Origin: DAONBD01 sp964525485
GTDB lineage: Bacteria > Patescibacteriota > Gracilibacteria > UBA1369 > LOWO2-01-FULL-3
Length of the DNA: 5,851 nt
Assembly: GCA_964525485.1 (NCBI GenBank)
Contig: CAZGHH010000041.1
Coordinates: 1-5,851 of the forward strand
Direction: 5' to 3'
Positions 5,626 through 5,851 of the stretch are shown in pieces. The position numbers were made by a program, and so were the translations under genes. Below the pieces are notes generated by a model. The model saw nothing but the letters and a program-made list of their open reading frames with translations, had not been told where the DNA came from and did no database searches. How positions within the stretch are numbered: position 1 is the first letter of the stretch; the number at the start of each line of letters is the position of its first letter.

Positions 5626-5851
5626 ATGATGGAAGAAACAAATCAAAACAATGTAATTGTGCCGATGCCAAGAATCGGAGATAAGGCACCAGCTTTCAAA
5701 GCAGTGACAACACAAGGCGAAATAGATTTTCCGAAACAATATGAAGGTGGTTGGGTAATTCTTTTTAGTCACCCGGCAGATTTTACTCCGGTCTGCACTT
5801 CGGAGTTTATGACTTTCGCTAGTTTGGAAGAAAAATTTAATGCTGCTAATT
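5626..5851 (+). CDS. peroxiredoxin (AhpC/TSA family, Prx6-like), truncated by window edge
   Basis: The first 75 codons are present and the frame is open to the window edge. The protein begins MMEETNQNN, then VPMPRIGDKAPAFKAVTTQG (12-31), the usual peroxiredoxin opening. It continues to ILFSHPADFTPVCTSEFMTF (45-64), which holds the PxxxTxxC active-site signature: Pro50, Thr54 and peroxidatic Cys57. The FSHPxDFTPVCT form is characteristic of the Prx6/1-Cys-like subfamily, which reduces H2O2 and organic peroxides in the cytosol. A resolving cysteine would lie beyond the edge, so the mechanistic class cannot be settled here. Tandem ATG codons at 5626 and 5629 leave the exact start open by one residue. 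There is no Shine-Dalgarno. The gene begins 23 bases after the upstream stop, suggesting cotranscription with the two anchored proteins. Confidence 0.93.
   Translation, partial: MMEETNQNNVIVPMPRIGDKAPAFKAVTTQGEIDFPKQYEGGWVILFSHPADFTPVCTSEFMTFASLEEKFNAAN

Overview
The window is bacterial DNA of low-to-moderate GC content, with five complete genes, one gene cut by the right edge, and one regulatory intergenic region. The standard genetic code fits: the genes read through without in-frame TGA, and all five complete genes end in TAA or TAG. None of the six starts has a recognisable Shine-Dalgarno sequence at normal spacing; the leaders are simply A/T-rich. Together with a DUF4349 membrane protein, a CNNM/CBS protein and several orphan membrane-anchored proteins, this would suit a Patescibacteria (CPR)-type or other SD-poor lineage. 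That placement is an inference from few data.

Left part (1-1895, plus strand): a full-length CorC/HlyC (CNNM-CBS) membrane protein, probably a divalent-cation (Mg2+) transporter or homeostasis protein. It is followed by a small, highly charged coiled-coil protein of unknown function. A clear hairpin with T-runs on both strands closes this side and probably acts as a bidirectional terminator for the convergent DUF4349 gene.

Middle (1896-3177): a DUF4349 protein on the minus strand, with its start best placed at 2828. Its divergent upstream region (2829-3177) holds candidate promoters for both strands and two hairpin-capable segments. It also holds what looks like the leftover C-terminal tail of an XRE/Cro-CI-type helix-turn-helix regulator, just upstream of the next gene.

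Right part (3178-5851, plus strand): two membrane-anchored extracytoplasmic proteins that I cannot assign to a named family, of 513 and 280 residues, the second with an EF-hand-like calcium loop. They are followed after 23 bases by the 5' part of a peroxiredoxin gene. Spacings of 40 and 23 bases suggest one transcription unit driven from about 3078-3106.

I see no CRISPR array, tRNA, rRNA, insertion sequence or intact mobile element. The parts most worth a second look are the divergent region with the HTH remnant and the two unassigned envelope proteins next to a peroxiredoxin. I found no evidence for a complete novel defence or mobile system.
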